Positions 5,840 to 6,471 of a DNA stretch of 6,471 bases are shown here, piece after piece. This DNA comes from JAGGVT01 sp965369605 (GTDB taxonomy: Bacteria; JAJVIF01; JAGGVT01): NCBI GenBank assembly GCA_965369605.1, contig CBDURE010000174.1:1-6471 (forward strand), in the 5' to 3' direction. The position numbers were made by a program, and so were the translations under genes. Positions within the stretch are counted from its first letter, which is position 1. The number at the start of each line of letters is the position of its first letter. The notes under the pieces are model-generated. The model searched no databases. It worked only from the letters and a program-made list of their open reading frames with translations, and was not told the origin of the DNA.

Positions 5840-6307
5840 CTAACCGTCCTTGCGGTTCCAGTCGTATGGTATTTTGCCGCCGTGAGGTTTTTCACGGTAT
5901 TCATCCGGTTTCTCATAGTTATAAAGCTCGGTTGGTATGTTAATTACGAGTGCTTCATATTCTGAAATGCACTTGAATCCATGCCAGACAAGTTTCGGGA
6001 TTTTCAGCATCTGCATATTGTGCTCGCCGAGGAAGAAAACATTCACTTCGCCTTTTGTAGGGCTGTTTTCGCGATCATCATAAAGCACGACTTTCATCAT
6101 GCCATGAATCACGACAAAGTGGTCAGCTTGAAGTTTGTGATAATGCCATCCTTTAACAACGCCGGGATACGCTGTGGTCATGTAGATTTGCCCGAACTTC
6201 TCGAACATATCATCATCCGAGCGCATGATTTCCATGAGACGTCCGCGCTCATCGGGGATTGCATTCAGGGGCTTTAGTTTAACGCCGTCTATTATTTTTT
6301 GTGCCAT
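5840..6307 (-). CDS. RmlC-family cupin, dTDP-4-dehydrorhamnose 3,5-epimerase-like
   Basis: The product is 155 residues from the ATG at 6307, which has GGAG eight bases upstream; a GTG at 6316 is in frame but overlaps that ribosome site. The sequence follows the short dTDP-sugar 3,5-epimerase type: IIDGVKLKPL, PDERGRLMEI (18-27), GQIYMTTAYPGVVKGWHYH (39-57), MMKVVLYDDRE (70-80), VWHGFKCI (107-114) and a tail with YNYEKPDEYR (129-138) and IPYDW. The WHYH histidines and the tyrosines of the YNY segment are candidates for the catalytic His/Tyr pair known in RmlC. The classical enzyme (about 185 residues) epimerises C3 and C5 of a dTDP-4-keto-6-deoxy-sugar on the way to dTDP-L-rhamnose. Short members may act on related sugars, so the substrate is not fixed. 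It is a cytoplasmic cupin without partner rml genes nearby, probably transcribed alone. Confidence 0.85.
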   Translation of the reverse strand: MAQKIIDGVKLKPLNAIPDERGRLMEIMRSDDDMFEKFGQIYMTTAYPGVVKGWHYHKLQADHFVVIHGMMKVVLYDDRENSPTKGEVNVFFLGEHNMQMLKIPKLVWHGFKCISEYEALVINIPTELYNYEKPDEYREKPHGGKIPYDWNRKDG

Positions 6308-6315
6308 TTGTTTCA

Positions 6316-6319
6316 CTCC
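6316..6319 (-). promoter_or_regulatory. Ribosome binding site of the epimerase gene
   Basis: GGAG on the minus strand lies eight bases before the ATG at 6307. It overlaps the alternative GTG codon at 6316 and so selects the ATG. Confidence 0.6.
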
Positions 6320-6417
6320 GCTAAATCAGGTTATCGCATGGAATTAAGGTAGCATATAAGGGTTCATAAAAAAAGCGAAATACGTGTGTAGGGACGTTGT
6401 TGTGGCGCGGGCATCCA

Positions 6418-6471
6418 GGGGCTGTTGAAAAAGCTATTAGAACCGTAACCCGTCATGCCTTTATGAATAAA
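6418..6471. repeat. Dispersed repeat, right copy (inverted relative to 22-76)
   Basis: The last 54 bases, read as reverse complement, repeat the left-end sequence, including the uninterrupted CTTTTTCAACAGCCCC block and AAAGGCATGAC. The copy may continue past the window edge. Bases 6320-6417, between it and the epimerase gene, hold no gene I can support. Confidence 0.7.

Noticed and set aside
22..6471. Whole window as a single transposon bounded by the end repeats
   Set aside because: No transposase or integrase gene, the repeats are divergent with indels, and the genes are housekeeping-like envelope functions.

Overview
The window comes from a diderm (Gram-negative type), LPS-making bacterium with moderate to low GC. 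It holds four protein genes, and many short dispersed repeats sit between or inside them. Two genes encode LptC/LptA (OstA)-type periplasmic proteins, one a type IV/type II pseudopilin-like protein, and one a nucleotide-sugar epimerase of the RmlC cupin family. I cannot name the phylum from sequence alone. Large pseudopilins with unrecognised C-terminal domains and expanded OstA-like proteins suggest an uncultured environmental lineage rather than a model proteobacterium. No rRNA, tRNA, CRISPR array or transposase gene is visible.

Layout. Bases 1-168 are non-coding: one copy of a dispersed repeat that recurs inverted at the other end of the window, then a short repeat pair overlapping the stop of the first gene. 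Two minus-strand genes follow in transcription order. The first (2264-4180) is a membrane-anchored LptC-like protein that continues into OstA-like repeats. The second (169-2067) is a secreted OstA-like protein with an acidic and proline-rich N-terminal half. Between them, and running into the start of the second gene, lies a 225-bp imperfect inverted-repeat element (2021-2245). It appears to supply that gene's start codon and the n-region of its signal peptide.

Bases 4181-4697 form a roughly 500-bp divergent intergenic region. It carries five 12-bp tandem units, a spaced inverted repeat and possible promoters for the plus-strand pseudopilin gene (4698-5729). That gene converges on the epimerase gene (5840-6307, minus), with two hairpins between them, one a convincing bidirectional terminator. 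Bases 6320-6471 are non-coding and end in the inverted partner of the left-end repeat. The window may therefore be a contig that broke at dispersed repeats.

How the genes fit together. The LptC/OstA pair most likely forms or extends the periplasmic bridge that carries LPS from the inner to the outer membrane. The two proteins share a repeated module around a G-[DE]-W-L motif and probably arose in part by duplication. The epimerase would make a deoxy-sugar nucleotide for surface glycans, which fits the envelope theme but is not an operon link. The pseudopilin is an independent transcription unit. The LPS link rests on family resemblance and topology; no LptB, LptF, LptG or LptD gene is in view.
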